DNA of 11,133 nucleotides, taken from NCBI GenBank assembly GCA_002690625.1, contig NZFJ01000006.1, positions 1 through 11,133 of the forward strand, written 5' to 3'. How positions within the stretch are numbered: position 1 is the stretch's first letter; each line of letters starts with the position of its first letter. Positions 1 through 6,532 of this stretch are shown piece after piece. The stretch comes from Rickettsiales bacterium (GTDB lineage: Bacteria; Pseudomonadota; Alphaproteobacteria; TMED109; TMED131). The position numbers and the translations under genes are program-made. The notes beneath the pieces were generated by a model. It was given only the letters and a program-made list of their open reading frames with translations, ran no database searches and was not told where the DNA came from.

Positions 1-1387
1 CTAAAAAACCTTCTTCATTTATCAATGTATTAATATTTAAAGATTCTTTATTATTTTCTGCTGAGTTTAAAAGAGCCAAAATATCATAAGCTATCATAGA
101 AATTTTAGGCATATTTTTTCCAAAAGAATTTCTATAAATTCTACTAATATCTTTTTGATACAATTGACTTGTTGTGGAAAATAAGCCTCCGTCTAATGCA
201 GGTTCACTCAATATGCTTTTATCTTCCCAAGAAGCTATTCCTAAAAATTGAACTTTGTTAGGATCCACATTATTATACTGTAATTGAGATGCTAGTACTG
301 TGAGAGATTGTCCCGAAGCAGCTATAAAAACATTATCAAAAGGCTTTTCTATCTTTTCTATGTTTATTAAAGATTCGTCTACACTATTTTCTTCTATATC
401 CTTTAAATACTTTTCATATTTATCAAATCCTTGAGATATTTTTTTTGCTGCTTGCTCTTGACTTACAATTGAGTTCTCGTAAAACTCAACCCTTTCTAAA
501 GAAAATGAATTTATTTCCATAAAATCTGTGATGCTTTGGAATAATAATAAACCATAAGCATTTTGCGGAAGTAAAGCAGCTAATTTTTGCGTGCCTTCAT
601 TAATCGAGAAGCTTAAAATTCTTTCTGTTTGCTCTTGTGGATCTATTCCAAAAATCCATATTCCTTTTTTTGCTAAATTTTTATTATTAGTTAAAGCAAA
701 AACACTCGTATTTGCTTTAACTAAATCTTCAACTGCAACTAAAGATTTTGAGAAAAGTGGCCCAATAACGTTAGTTATATTTTCTTGTATTAGCTCAATA
801 AAAACTATTCTTGCTTGTTTTGGATTAGATTTTGTATCTTTTATTACTAATTCTAAATTGGAATCTTTGCTTTGGAAAAGGGCTAACTCTAAAGCGTTTA
901 GTATTAATTTTCCAATAGCAGCATTTTCTCCAGTTAGAGGAAGCATAACTCCTATTTTTTTATTCAGAGAAAAATTTTCATTTTCATATTCTTTAAAAAA
1001 ATGCTCTTCTTCTACTTTGTCAATATTTTCTAAAACTCTAGAGTTAAGATTTCTGGAATTTTTTATATTTTTTTCAACTTCTTTGTTATCAGTTTTTTCT
1101 GAGTCTATTTTTTTTTCAACAGCTTTATCTATAATATAATCTGAGTCAGTTATTGTTTCTTTTTTTCTAAACAATTCCTTTTTAGAGTTATCTTTAGATG
1201 CTCGTCTGTTTTCTTTGATAATTTGATTTTCTTTTATATCTTTTTTCTCAATATTTTTAATTACGGTTTTTTTCTCAGCCTCAGTTTTTTTATTAATTAA
1301 TAAATCCATTATATCATAATTCTTTTCATGACATCCGCTTAGGTGAAAAAATGTTAATAAAATTAAATATTTAATAAAAAGTTTCAT
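1..1387 (-). CDS. LpoA-like penicillin-binding protein activator lipoprotein (partial, 3' end cut by window)
   Basis: The frame is open from an ATG at 1387 to the left edge: 462 codons, no stop, C-terminus missing. The protein starts MKLFIKYLILLTFFHLSGC, a short lipoprotein signal peptide with lipobox LSGC and Cys19 as the lipidation site, so an envelope lipoprotein is expected. Residues about 22-140 are a Lys/Glu/Asn-rich, probably disordered linker. A periplasmic-binding-protein (Peripla_BP_6) fold begins near residue 144 with KIGVMLPLTG. Family knowledge: LpoA-type proteins activate bifunctional penicillin-binding proteins, and many alphaproteobacterial homologues carry only the binding-protein-like domain. 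The divergent position next to rsmI matches the lpoA/rsmI arrangement of gammaproteobacteria and supports the call. There is no Shine-Dalgarno before the ATG; a TATAAT lies 6 nt upstream. A branched-chain amino-acid-type binding protein is the alternative, but the lipobox, linker and neighbour make it less likely. Confidence 0.8.
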   Translation of the reverse strand, partial: MKLFIKYLILLTFFHLSGCHEKNYDIMDLLINKKTEAEKKTVIKNIEKKDIKENQIIKENRRASKDNSKKELFRKKETITDSDYIIDKAVEKKIDSEKTDNKEVEKNIKNSRNLNSRVLENIDKVEEEHFFKEYENENFSLNKKIGVMLPLTGENAAIGKLILNALELALFQSKDSNLELVIKDTKSNPKQARIVFIELIQENITNVIGPLFSKSLVAVEDLVKANTSVFALTNNKNLAKKGIWIFGIDPQEQTERILSFSINEGTQKLAALLPQNAYGLLLFQSITDFMEINSFSLERVEFYENSIVSQEQAAKKISQGFDKYEKYLKDIEENSVDESLINIEKIEKPFDNVFIAASGQSLTVLASQLQYNNVDPNKVQFLGIASWEDKSILSEPALDGGLFSTTSQLYQKDISRIYRNSFGKNMPKISMIAYDILALLNSAENNKESLNINTLINEEGFL

Positions 1388-1393
1388 GCTATT

Positions 1394-1399
1394 ATTATA
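1394..1399 (-). promoter_or_regulatory. Candidate -10 element of lpoA-like gene (TATAAT)
   Basis: A perfect TATAAT on the minus strand ends 6 nt before the ATG at 1387, which would place the transcription start at or next to the A of the ATG. A 4/6 match to the -35 consensus (ATTACA, 1416-1421) lies 16 bases upstream. The whole divergent gap to rsmI is only 44 bases (1388-1431) and must serve both genes. A weaker plus-strand hexamer, TAAAAT at 1411-1416, could serve rsmI. Prediction from sequence only; TATAAT-like words are common in AT-rich DNA. Confidence 0.45.
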
Positions 1400-1431
1400 G
1401 TTTAAAAATTTAAAATGTAATTAAAAATAGA

Positions 1432-2313
1432 ATGCTTGAAAATATTGTTTTAAATAAAAATAGTAAGGATATTAACTTTGAAAAAGGTTTATATATAATA
1501 GCAACTCCAATTGGTAATAAAAACGATATAACTATACGATCTTTTTTTTTATTAAGTCTAGCAAAAACAGTAATATGTGAGGATACTAGAGTAACAAAAA
1601 ACCTATTTAAACTTTTAAAAATTAGTTCAAAAAACAAGAACTGGATTTCTTATAATGATCATAGCCAGACATCAAAAAGAAATAAAATATTAACGGAGTT
1701 AACGAAAAATAAAATTGTTTGCCTAGTTTCAGATGCTGGAACTCCTTTAATATCCGATCCTGGATACAAACTTATACAGTTGGTCAGAAAACATGGACAC
1801 AACATTTATTCCATACCAGGTCCTTCCTCTGTAATTTCTAGTTTAGTTGTATCTGGCTTACAAACAGATAAGTTTACTTTTTTAGGTTTTTTACCAAAAA
1901 ACAAAAATAATTATATAAAAATTTTAAGAGATTTTTCTATAACAAAGAGCTCTCTTATATTATTTGAGAAATCTAATAGGTTAAGTTTCTTTTTAACAGT
2001 ATTAAAAGCTAACTTTTTTTCATTTAAATTAGCTATAGTAAGAGAGTTAACAAAAATTTATGAAGAAATTATTTTAATAGATCAAGATAATATAGATGAT
2101 TTTATTAAAAAAAAAGTAAAGCTAAAAGGAGAAATTACTATAGTTTTAGAAATATTTAATTATAAATTTAAAATTTATTCAGATAAAGAGCTCTTAAAAG
2201 AGTTAAAAAGTTTTAAACCTTCCCAAGTTTCTGCTATGATATCTAAAAAATCTTCGGAGAACAGAGAAAAAATATATAAAAGATGTATAAATCTATTAAA
2301 CAAAGAAAAGTAG
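1432..2313 (+). CDS. rsmI: 16S rRNA (cytidine(1402)-2'-O)-methyltransferase RsmI
   Basis: RsmI uses S-adenosylmethionine to 2'-O-methylate C1402 in the decoding centre of 16S rRNA and acts in the cytoplasm on the small subunit. The 293-residue protein has the full set of tetrapyrrole-methylase-like motifs: GLYIIATPIGN at 19-29, CEDTR at 49-53, VSDAGTPLISDPG at 99-111, then the IPGPSS turn and FLGFLP. Length is normal for the family (about 280-300). The short basic C-terminal tail ends in the overlap with the next gene. Upstream sequence shows no clear Shine-Dalgarno. It diverges from the lpoA-like gene and overlaps the BON lipoprotein gene by 31 bases, so the three downstream plus-strand genes are probably cotranscribed. 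Identification is secure. Confidence 0.96.
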   Translation: MLENIVLNKNSKDINFEKGLYIIATPIGNKNDITIRSFFLLSLAKTVICEDTRVTKNLFKLLKISSKNKNWISYNDHSQTSKRNKILTELTKNKIVCLVSDAGTPLISDPGYKLIQLVRKHGHNIYSIPGPSSVISSLVVSGLQTDKFTFLGFLPKNKNNYIKILRDFSITKSSLILFEKSNRLSFFLTVLKANFFSFKLAIVRELTKIYEEIILIDQDNIDDFIKKKVKLKGEITIVLEIFNYKFKIYSDKELLKELKSFKPSQVSAMISKKSSENREKIYKRCINLLNKEK

Positions 2314-2921
2314 TATATCACAAATCCTATAGATTAAAGTTTTTATCTTTAATTCTAATACCTTCTTTTTTATTTTTAGGATCCTGTGCTCAAGTTATAA
2401 TTGGAGGAGCTGCTTCAACTGGCCTAGTGACGGTACAAGAAAGGTCAGCCAAACAAGCAGGCATAGATATTATAATTAAGACTAAAATAGAAGAAGCAAT
2501 GTTTTCAAATAGTTATGAAGAGCTTTTTTCTAAAATAAGAGTAATAGTCTATGAAGGAAAAGTATTATTGGTAGGAACGGTAAAAAGCAGTAATGCCAAA
2601 GATAAAGCAGAAAATATAGCTTGGACGATTAAAAATGTTAAAGAAGTAGCAAATTATATTACTACAGGGAAAAATAACTTAGTTGATTACGTAAAAGATA
2701 CAAGAATATCGTTAGAATTTAGAGCAAAGTTGCTAACAGACCAAGAAATATCTGAAATAAATTTTAGTAGTACTACAGAAAACAGAGTTCTTTACATAGT
2801 AGGAATAGCAAAAGATCAACAGGAAATAGATAAAGTTTTAAATCATGCCACTAACATTGCTGGTATCTTAAGAATTGTTAATTTAATTATTAAAAAAGAT
2901 GACCCTCAAAGAAAAGACTAA
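2283..2921 (+). CDS. BON-domain outer-membrane lipoprotein (DolP/YraP-like)
   Basis: The 212-residue protein has a lipoprotein signal: a basic stretch to about residue 19, a hydrophobic core (FLSLILIPSFLFL) and lipobox LGSC with Cys35 as the modified residue. Two BON domains follow, roughly residues 60-130 (with the characteristic segment EGKVLLVGTV) and 136-208. Family knowledge: E. coli DolP (YraP) is a double-BON outer-membrane lipoprotein that binds anionic phospholipid and supports envelope integrity; it lies in the same rsmI/lpoA neighbourhood. The only ATG that keeps the signal peptide is at 2283, inside the end of rsmI, and the gene overlaps gshB by 23 bases at its 3' end. The n-region is longer than usual, which may be a leftover of the missing yraN (see findings). 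The BON lipoprotein call is firm; functional equivalence to DolP is inferred. Confidence 0.85.
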   Translation: MYKSIKQRKVVYHKSYRLKFLSLILIPSFLFLGSCAQVIIGGAASTGLVTVQERSAKQAGIDIIIKTKIEEAMFSNSYEELFSKIRVIVYEGKVLLVGTVKSSNAKDKAENIAWTIKNVKEVANYITTGKNNLVDYVKDTRISLEFRAKLLTDQEISEINFSSTTENRVLYIVGIAKDQQEIDKVLNHATNIAGILRIVNLIIKKDDPQRKD

Positions 2922-3864
2922 AAACAAACCTATTAGAGTTGGCATTCAAATGGATAGCCTTGATAAGATCAATAAAAAAACTGATAGCACTCTAGCACTG
3001 ATCGAAGAGGCTTTAAAAAGAGGTTTCATTGTTTATATATATACAGTTGAAAATTTATCTATTATAGGTAATAAACCTGTTTGTGAAGCTAATCAAGTGC
3101 TAAGCGTAAACATATTAAAAGAAAAATTTTTAATTTTAGATAAAAAAAAAAGAATTTATTTAAAAAACCTACATTATATTTTAATTAGACAAGATCCTCC
3201 ATTTGATATGCAATATATTACAGCTACGCATATATTAGATAAGTTACCTGAATCCTGTATTATTATTAATAAGCCTGATTCTATTCGCAACTGCCCTGAA
3301 AAAATTTTTGTTATGGAATTTTATCATCTCATGCCTCCTACAGTAATCAGTAAAGCGTTTTCTACAATTACTAAATTCATGAAAAAACATAAGCAAATAG
3401 TGGTAAAACCATTATTCGGTAATGGGGGACAAGATGTATATTTTTTATCTGATAAAGATCCGAATTTAAAAATAATTATAGAAAATTTATTAAAGAATAG
3501 AGAACACATCATAGCTCAAAAATTTATAAAAAAAGTAAAGCAAGGAGATAAAAGAATCTTATTAATAAATGGAAAGCCTGTAGGTGCTGTAAATAGAGTG
3601 CCTAATAAAAATGAAATAAGGGCCAACCTACATATAGGAGGAATAGCTAAAAAAACAACTTTAACTAAAAGAGATATTTATATTTGTAAAGAAATAGGCA
3701 ATAAAATAAAATCTAGAGGTTTGTTTTTTGCCGGGATTGATATCATAGATGGATACTTAACAGAAATCAATGTAACTTCACCCACTTGCATTCGTGAAAT
3801 TGATAAATTAAATAAAACTAATATTTCTAAAATTTTTTGGAATGAAGTAAAAAATATTAATTAA
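2899..3864 (+). CDS. gshB: Glutathione synthetase
   Basis: GshB is the ATP-grasp enzyme that joins gamma-glutamylcysteine and glycine to glutathione in the cytosol. At 321 residues the length is typical. Visible motifs, in order: VGIQMD at 14-19 (first strand of the N-terminal domain), RQDPPFD at 97-103, INKPDSIRNCPEK at 123-135, ATP-binding VVKPLFGNGG at 168-177 with Lys170, GDKRILLINGKPVGA, NLHIGG, and the C-terminal metal/ATP-binding EINVTSPTCIREI with Glu289 and Asn291. The ATG at 2899 is favoured over Met18, which would remove the first strand. The glycine-rich segment reads KPLFG, where many family members have KPLDG. The gene starts inside the BON gene and ends 8 bases into the convergent HIT gene. 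gshA is not in the window. Confidence 0.96.
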   Translation: MTLKEKTKNKPIRVGIQMDSLDKINKKTDSTLALIEEALKRGFIVYIYTVENLSIIGNKPVCEANQVLSVNILKEKFLILDKKKRIYLKNLHYILIRQDPPFDMQYITATHILDKLPESCIIINKPDSIRNCPEKIFVMEFYHLMPPTVISKAFSTITKFMKKHKQIVVKPLFGNGGQDVYFLSDKDPNLKIIIENLLKNREHIIAQKFIKKVKQGDKRILLINGKPVGAVNRVPNKNEIRANLHIGGIAKKTTLTKRDIYICKEIGNKIKSRGLFFAGIDIIDGYLTEINVTSPTCIREIDKLNKTNISKIFWNEVKNIN

Positions 3865-4225
3865 GCATATTTCCTGCATCTGATCCACCAACTAGATGAA
3901 AATGTAAATGCGGTACTTCTTGTCTTCCATCTGGTCCATAATTTGTAATAATACGACAACCGTTTGGTTCTAGTTTATATTTTTTAATTAATAGTTTAAA
4001 TGCATCAAATATTGCATCTCTCTGAGCAGAGTTAGAATTTATAGAAAAATCATTAATATCAGTAAATTTACCTTTTGGTAAAACTAGTATATGCACCGGA
4101 AGTCTTGGATATTTATCTAAAATACACAAAACATGGTCATTCTCTAAAACAACGTCTGCCTTCGCATCTTTATTTAATATTTTAGCAAATATATTATCTT
4201 CATTGTAATTATTTTTTTTATTCAT
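3857..4225 (-). CDS. Histidine triad (HIT/HinT-like) nucleotide-binding protein
   Basis: A 122-residue protein with the full HIT signature HLHFHLVGG at 106-114, where His106, His108 and His110 form the triad. Other family marks are the N-terminal NIFAKIL segment, LDKYPRLPVHILVLPK at 36-50, and TNYGPDGRQEVPHLHFH with the Gly and Gln common in HinT proteins. HinT enzymes hydrolyse purine nucleoside phosphoramidates and acyl-adenylates; the natural substrate is often unknown. The start codon overlaps the hisE stop by 4 bases (ATGA), so translation is likely coupled and this is the last gene of the long minus-strand operon. From memory, Azospirillum brasilense also has a HIT open reading frame directly after hisE, so the linkage looks conserved. 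Its stop overlaps the end of convergent gshB by 8 bases. Confidence 0.93.
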   Translation of the reverse strand: MNKKNNYNEDNIFAKILNKDAKADVVLENDHVLCILDKYPRLPVHILVLPKGKFTDINDFSINSNSAQRDAIFDAFKLLIKKYKLEPNGCRIITNYGPDGRQEVPHLHFHLVGGSDAGNMLN

Positions 4226-4512
4226 TTTTTTCTTTTTATTAATTCTTCGGCCACTTCATTACCTTCTATATCAAGCTTATTCCATAAAACCATAAGATGA
4301 AATAATAAATCAGCACTTTCATTTATTATTTGATTTCTGTTTCTTCCATTAGCAGCTATAACTAGCTCTACTGCTTCTTCACCAAATTTTTGTGATATTC
4401 TATCTATATCTTTTTTTAATAATTTCGATGTATAAGTATTTTGATCAGAATTTTTTCTTTCTTCTATTTTTTTTTCTAAATAATCTAGTATTTCATAAAG
4501 TTTATTATTCAT
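4222..4512 (-). CDS. hisE: Phosphoribosyl-ATP pyrophosphatase HisE
   Basis: HisE hydrolyses phosphoribosyl-ATP to phosphoribosyl-AMP and pyrophosphate, the second step of histidine synthesis. The 96-residue protein is a standalone, all-helical MazG-like enzyme. The metal-binding motifs are present: EEAVE at 45-49 and ESAD at 65-68, preceded by KFGEE and followed by LLFHLMVLW. As in other alphaproteobacteria it is not fused to HisI; hisI is not in this window. It lies 11 bases after hisF and overlaps the HIT gene by 4 bases. Upstream there is no Shine-Dalgarno, but a TATAAT 5 nt before the ATG could give an internal, leaderless transcript. Identification is secure from motifs and position. Confidence 0.94.
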   Translation of the reverse strand: MNNKLYEILDYLEKKIEERKNSDQNTYTSKLLKKDIDRISQKFGEEAVELVIAANGRNRNQIINESADLLFHLMVLWNKLDIEGNEVAEELIKRKK

Positions 4513-4517
4513 ATCTT

Positions 4518-4523
4518 ATTATA
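4518..4523 (-). promoter_or_regulatory. TATAAT 5 nt upstream of hisE ATG (possible internal promoter)
   Basis: The 11-base hisF-hisE gap reads TATAATAAGAT, directly followed by the hisE ATG. The hexamer is a perfect -10 consensus. No convincing -35 element is seen about 17 bases upstream, within the end of hisF. It could be a weak internal promoter giving a leaderless hisE-HIT transcript, or just an AT-rich unstructured ribosome approach. Confidence 0.25.
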
Positions 4524-5294
4524 TCATATTCTAACTGGAATACCTGCATTATAAAGTTCTTTCTTTACTTGTCTAATAGTAAATTTACCATAATGAAAAA
4601 CAGAAGCCGCTAATAATCCAGATGCATTAGCTTTTAAAACTCCATCAGTAAAATGCTTTAATTCTCCTACACCACCGGAGGCTATTACTGGAATTGTTAT
4701 CGAGTCAGTAACCATTTTTGTTAAATTTATGTTGAACCCTTTTTTTGTACCATCGTTATTCATAGAAGTAAGCAATATTTCACCTGCTCCTAAAGAAGCA
4801 CATTTTTTAGTCCATTTTAAAACATCCAAATTAGTTTCCATTGTACCTCCATGCGAAAATACTTCATAACCACTAGCAAAATTTTTTTTATTTGTTTTTT
4901 TTGCATCTATAGCTACAACTATGCATTGCGATCCAAACCTCTCTGCAGCTTCGGTAATTAAATTTGGATTATATATTGCTGAAGAATTTATTGAAACTTT
5001 GTCAGCCCCGTAGAATAGTAATTTTCTAATATCCTCAATAGAACTAATACCACCTCCTACGGTTAATGGCATAAAACAATTTTTTGCTGTTTTATTAATT
5101 ATGTCGTAAAGCAAATCTCTTTTCTCAATACTTGCTGTTATATCTAAAAAGCACAATTCGTCTGCTCCTTGCAAATCATATATCTTTGCTTGTTCTACTG
5201 GATCACCTGCGTCTTTTAAATTAAAAAAATTTATACCTTTTACCACGCGTCCATCTTTTACATCTAAACAGGGGATGACTCTTGTTTTTAACAT
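4524..5294 (-). CDS. hisF: Imidazole glycerol phosphate synthase subunit HisF (cyclase)
   Basis: HisF is the cyclase half of IGP synthase: it takes ammonia channelled from HisH and converts PRFAR to imidazole glycerol phosphate and AICAR. The 256-residue half-barrel repeat protein has [16 protein letters not shown] at 5-20 with catalytic Asp11 and Lys19, FLDITAS at 49-55, phosphate-binding VGGGI at 79-83, VVAIDAK with second catalytic Asp130, the [10 protein letters not shown] loop at 174-183, and IASGGVG in the C-terminal half. All key residues are intact and the length is standard. The ATG overlaps the hisA stop by 7 bases, a coupled arrangement. hisH lies two genes upstream in the same operon. 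Identification is secure. Confidence 0.97.
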   Translation of the reverse strand: MLKTRVIPCLDVKDGRVVKGINFFNLKDAGDPVEQAKIYDLQGADELCFLDITASIEKRDLLYDIINKTAKNCFMPLTVGGGISSIEDIRKLLFYGADKVSINSSAIYNPNLITEAAERFGSQCIVVAIDAKKTNKKNFASGYEVFSHGGTMETNLDVLKWTKKCASLGAGEILLTSMNNDGTKKGFNINLTKMVTDSITIPVIASGGVGELKHFTDGVLKANASGLLAASVFHYGKFTIRQVKKELYNAGIPVRI

Positions 5295-6010
5295 AATTTA
5301 TTATAGTAAAATAATTCATTTAAGTTTATTTTATTATCATATATTGCTTTACCGACTATTACTCCATAAATTTTATTAGAATATAATTTTTTAATATCTT
5401 CTAAAGAAGCTACTCCCCCGGAAGCAATTAAAGGAACATCAATCATACTTTTGTACCTTAGTATCTCTTTATAGTTAGGACCTTTTAAAACACCATCATT
5501 ATCTATATCTGTATAAATAATTGATTCAACTTCTAAATCAGAAAATTTCTTGAAAAAATAGTCTGCTTTTTTCTCTTTAACTTTTTCCGTCCAACCTTTT
5601 ATAGCTACGGAATCTTTATAAAGATCAAGACCTACTGAGACTGTATTAGGAAAGTTTTTTACAGCATTTTTAACTAAATCATCTTCTAAAATTGCAGCGG
5701 TTCCAATTACTACTCTATTAACTCCTAGTTTCAACCAGCGTTCTATATCCTGAAGAGACCTTATTCCTCCACCTAATTGTATTTTACAGTTAGTATTATT
5801 AATAATTTCTAATATTGAGGTTTGATTTTTATTTTCACCTTCTAATGCTCCATCTAAATCTACTACATGAATCCAAGTAGTTCCTTTATCCTCAAAAAGT
5901 TTAGCCTGATTTAATATATTTTTAGTATATATCTTTTTCTTATCAAAATTTCCTTTTAACAACCTCACAATATAACCTTTAGATAAATCAATTGCTGGAT
6001 AAATAATCAT
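5288..6010 (-). CDS. hisA: ProFAR isomerase HisA
   Basis: HisA opens the ribose ring of ProFAR to give PRFAR, the substrate of HisF-HisH. The 240-residue TIM barrel shows [11 protein letters not shown] with catalytic Asp8, [10 protein letters not shown] at 49-58, phosphate-binding LGGGIR at 79-84, VVIGTAA at 100-106, VGLDLYKD with the second catalytic Asp129, [14 protein letters not shown] and IASGGVAS. The VGLD segment replaces the more usual VGIDA-type sequence but keeps the aspartate. The gene overlaps the GNAT gene upstream by 4 bases (ATGA) and hisF downstream by 7 bases. The paired half-barrel architecture is shared with HisF, its relative by ancient duplication. Identification is secure. 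Confidence 0.96.
   Translation of the reverse strand: MIIYPAIDLSKGYIVRLLKGNFDKKKIYTKNILNQAKLFEDKGTTWIHVVDLDGALEGENKNQTSILEIINNTNCKIQLGGGIRSLQDIERWLKLGVNRVVIGTAAILEDDLVKNAVKNFPNTVSVGLDLYKDSVAIKGWTEKVKEKKADYFFKKFSDLEVESIIYTDIDNDGVLKGPNYKEILRYKSMIDVPLIASGGVASLEDIKKLYSNKIYGVIVGKAIYDNKINLNELFYYNKLC
5300..5305 (-). promoter_or_regulatory. TATAAT 5 nt upstream of hisF ATG, inside hisA 3' end
   Basis: Within the last codons of hisA (Tyr-Asn-Lys) the minus strand reads TATAATAAATT followed by the hisF ATG. The hexamer matches the -10 consensus exactly. No good -35 is visible. It has the same geometry as the sites before hisE and the lpoA-like gene, but because it is coding sequence it may be a by-product of AT-rich codon choice. 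Confidence 0.22.
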
Positions 6011-6528
6011 GAGTTTTCTAAACTTTTAAAATAAAAATTTCCTGAGACCATTTTTCCTTCAGCTATTTTATGATAAGCAGGGAGTTTTCCCCACAATTTA
6101 AAACCTAATTGCTTGTATAAATTTATAGCTCTCGCTTGCGTTTCTCTAACGTCTAGAATTACATGTGAATATTTTTTTTTTCTACATGCATTCTCGGCAT
6201 TCTCAATTAATAACTTTGCTAGACCATGTCCTCTTGCCCAAGTTGCAACAAAATGAGTATCTATAAATACTCTAAATATCGCTGCTTCATTTGTAGAAGA
6301 AAAAGTTACTACTTGAATAGAACCAGATACAACTCCCTTATATTTTCCTATAAAAAGCCATCTATTTGGAACTAATAAAACTCCTTTCCAATATTCTTTT
6401 ACTTTATTTTTAGGCGGTTTAGTTATCCATCCAAAACCAATTCCTTCTTCAATAGCATTCATAGTGGCTGAGGTAAGTTCTTCTAATTCCCCTTTTTCAA
6501 ATTTTTCTATTTTTTTAACCTCTATCAT
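6007..6528 (-). CDS. GNAT-family N-acetyltransferase within the his cluster
   Basis: The 173-residue protein has the order of a GNAT fold. Strands around 57-75 (WLFIGKYKGVVSGSIQVV) and 82-90 (AAIFRVFID) lead to the acetyl-CoA pyrophosphate-binding segment ATWARGHGLAKLL at 95-107, a form of the R/Q-x-x-G-x-G/A motif. The typical C-terminal stretch follows: HVILDVRETQARAINLYKQLGFK. No signal peptide or membrane segment is seen, so it is cytosolic. The substrate cannot be told from sequence. It starts 4 bases after hisH and overlaps hisA by 4 bases (ATGA), so it is expressed with the his genes. Its composition matches its neighbours, so nothing suggests a recent arrival. From memory, the Azospirillum his operon also has an extra open reading frame among the his genes; whether it is homologous needs an alignment. 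Confidence 0.85.
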   Translation of the reverse strand: MIEVKKIEKFEKGELEELTSATMNAIEEGIGFGWITKPPKNKVKEYWKGVLLVPNRWLFIGKYKGVVSGSIQVVTFSSTNEAAIFRVFIDTHFVATWARGHGLAKLLIENAENACRKKKYSHVILDVRETQARAINLYKQLGFKLWGKLPAYHKIAEGKMVSGNFYFKSLENS

Positions 6529-6532
6529 CGCT

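Noticed and set aside
591..1139. Plus-strand open frame of 182 codons
   Set aside because: It is antisense to the LpoA-like gene, whose lipobox and binding-protein motifs are clear; the plus frame shows only Phe/Ser/Leu-rich sequence expected of a shadow.
1410..1637. Minus-strand 75-codon frame over the rsmI start
   Set aside because: Antisense to conserved RsmI motifs and of shadow-like hydrophobic composition.
3324..3512. Minus-strand 62-codon frame inside gshB
   Set aside because: Antisense to the ATP-binding region of GshB, with no motif of its own.
4392..4613. Plus-strand 73-codon frame across the hisE/hisF junction
   Set aside because: Antisense to hisE and the hisF 3' end; Phe/Leu/Tyr-rich shadow sequence.
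4746..4775. HisF loop [10 protein letters not shown] with Asn179 where many have Asp
   Set aside because: The functional Asp (Asp181 here, Asp176 in the Thermotoga enzyme) is kept, and E. coli HisF also has Asn at the variable position, so this is normal variation.
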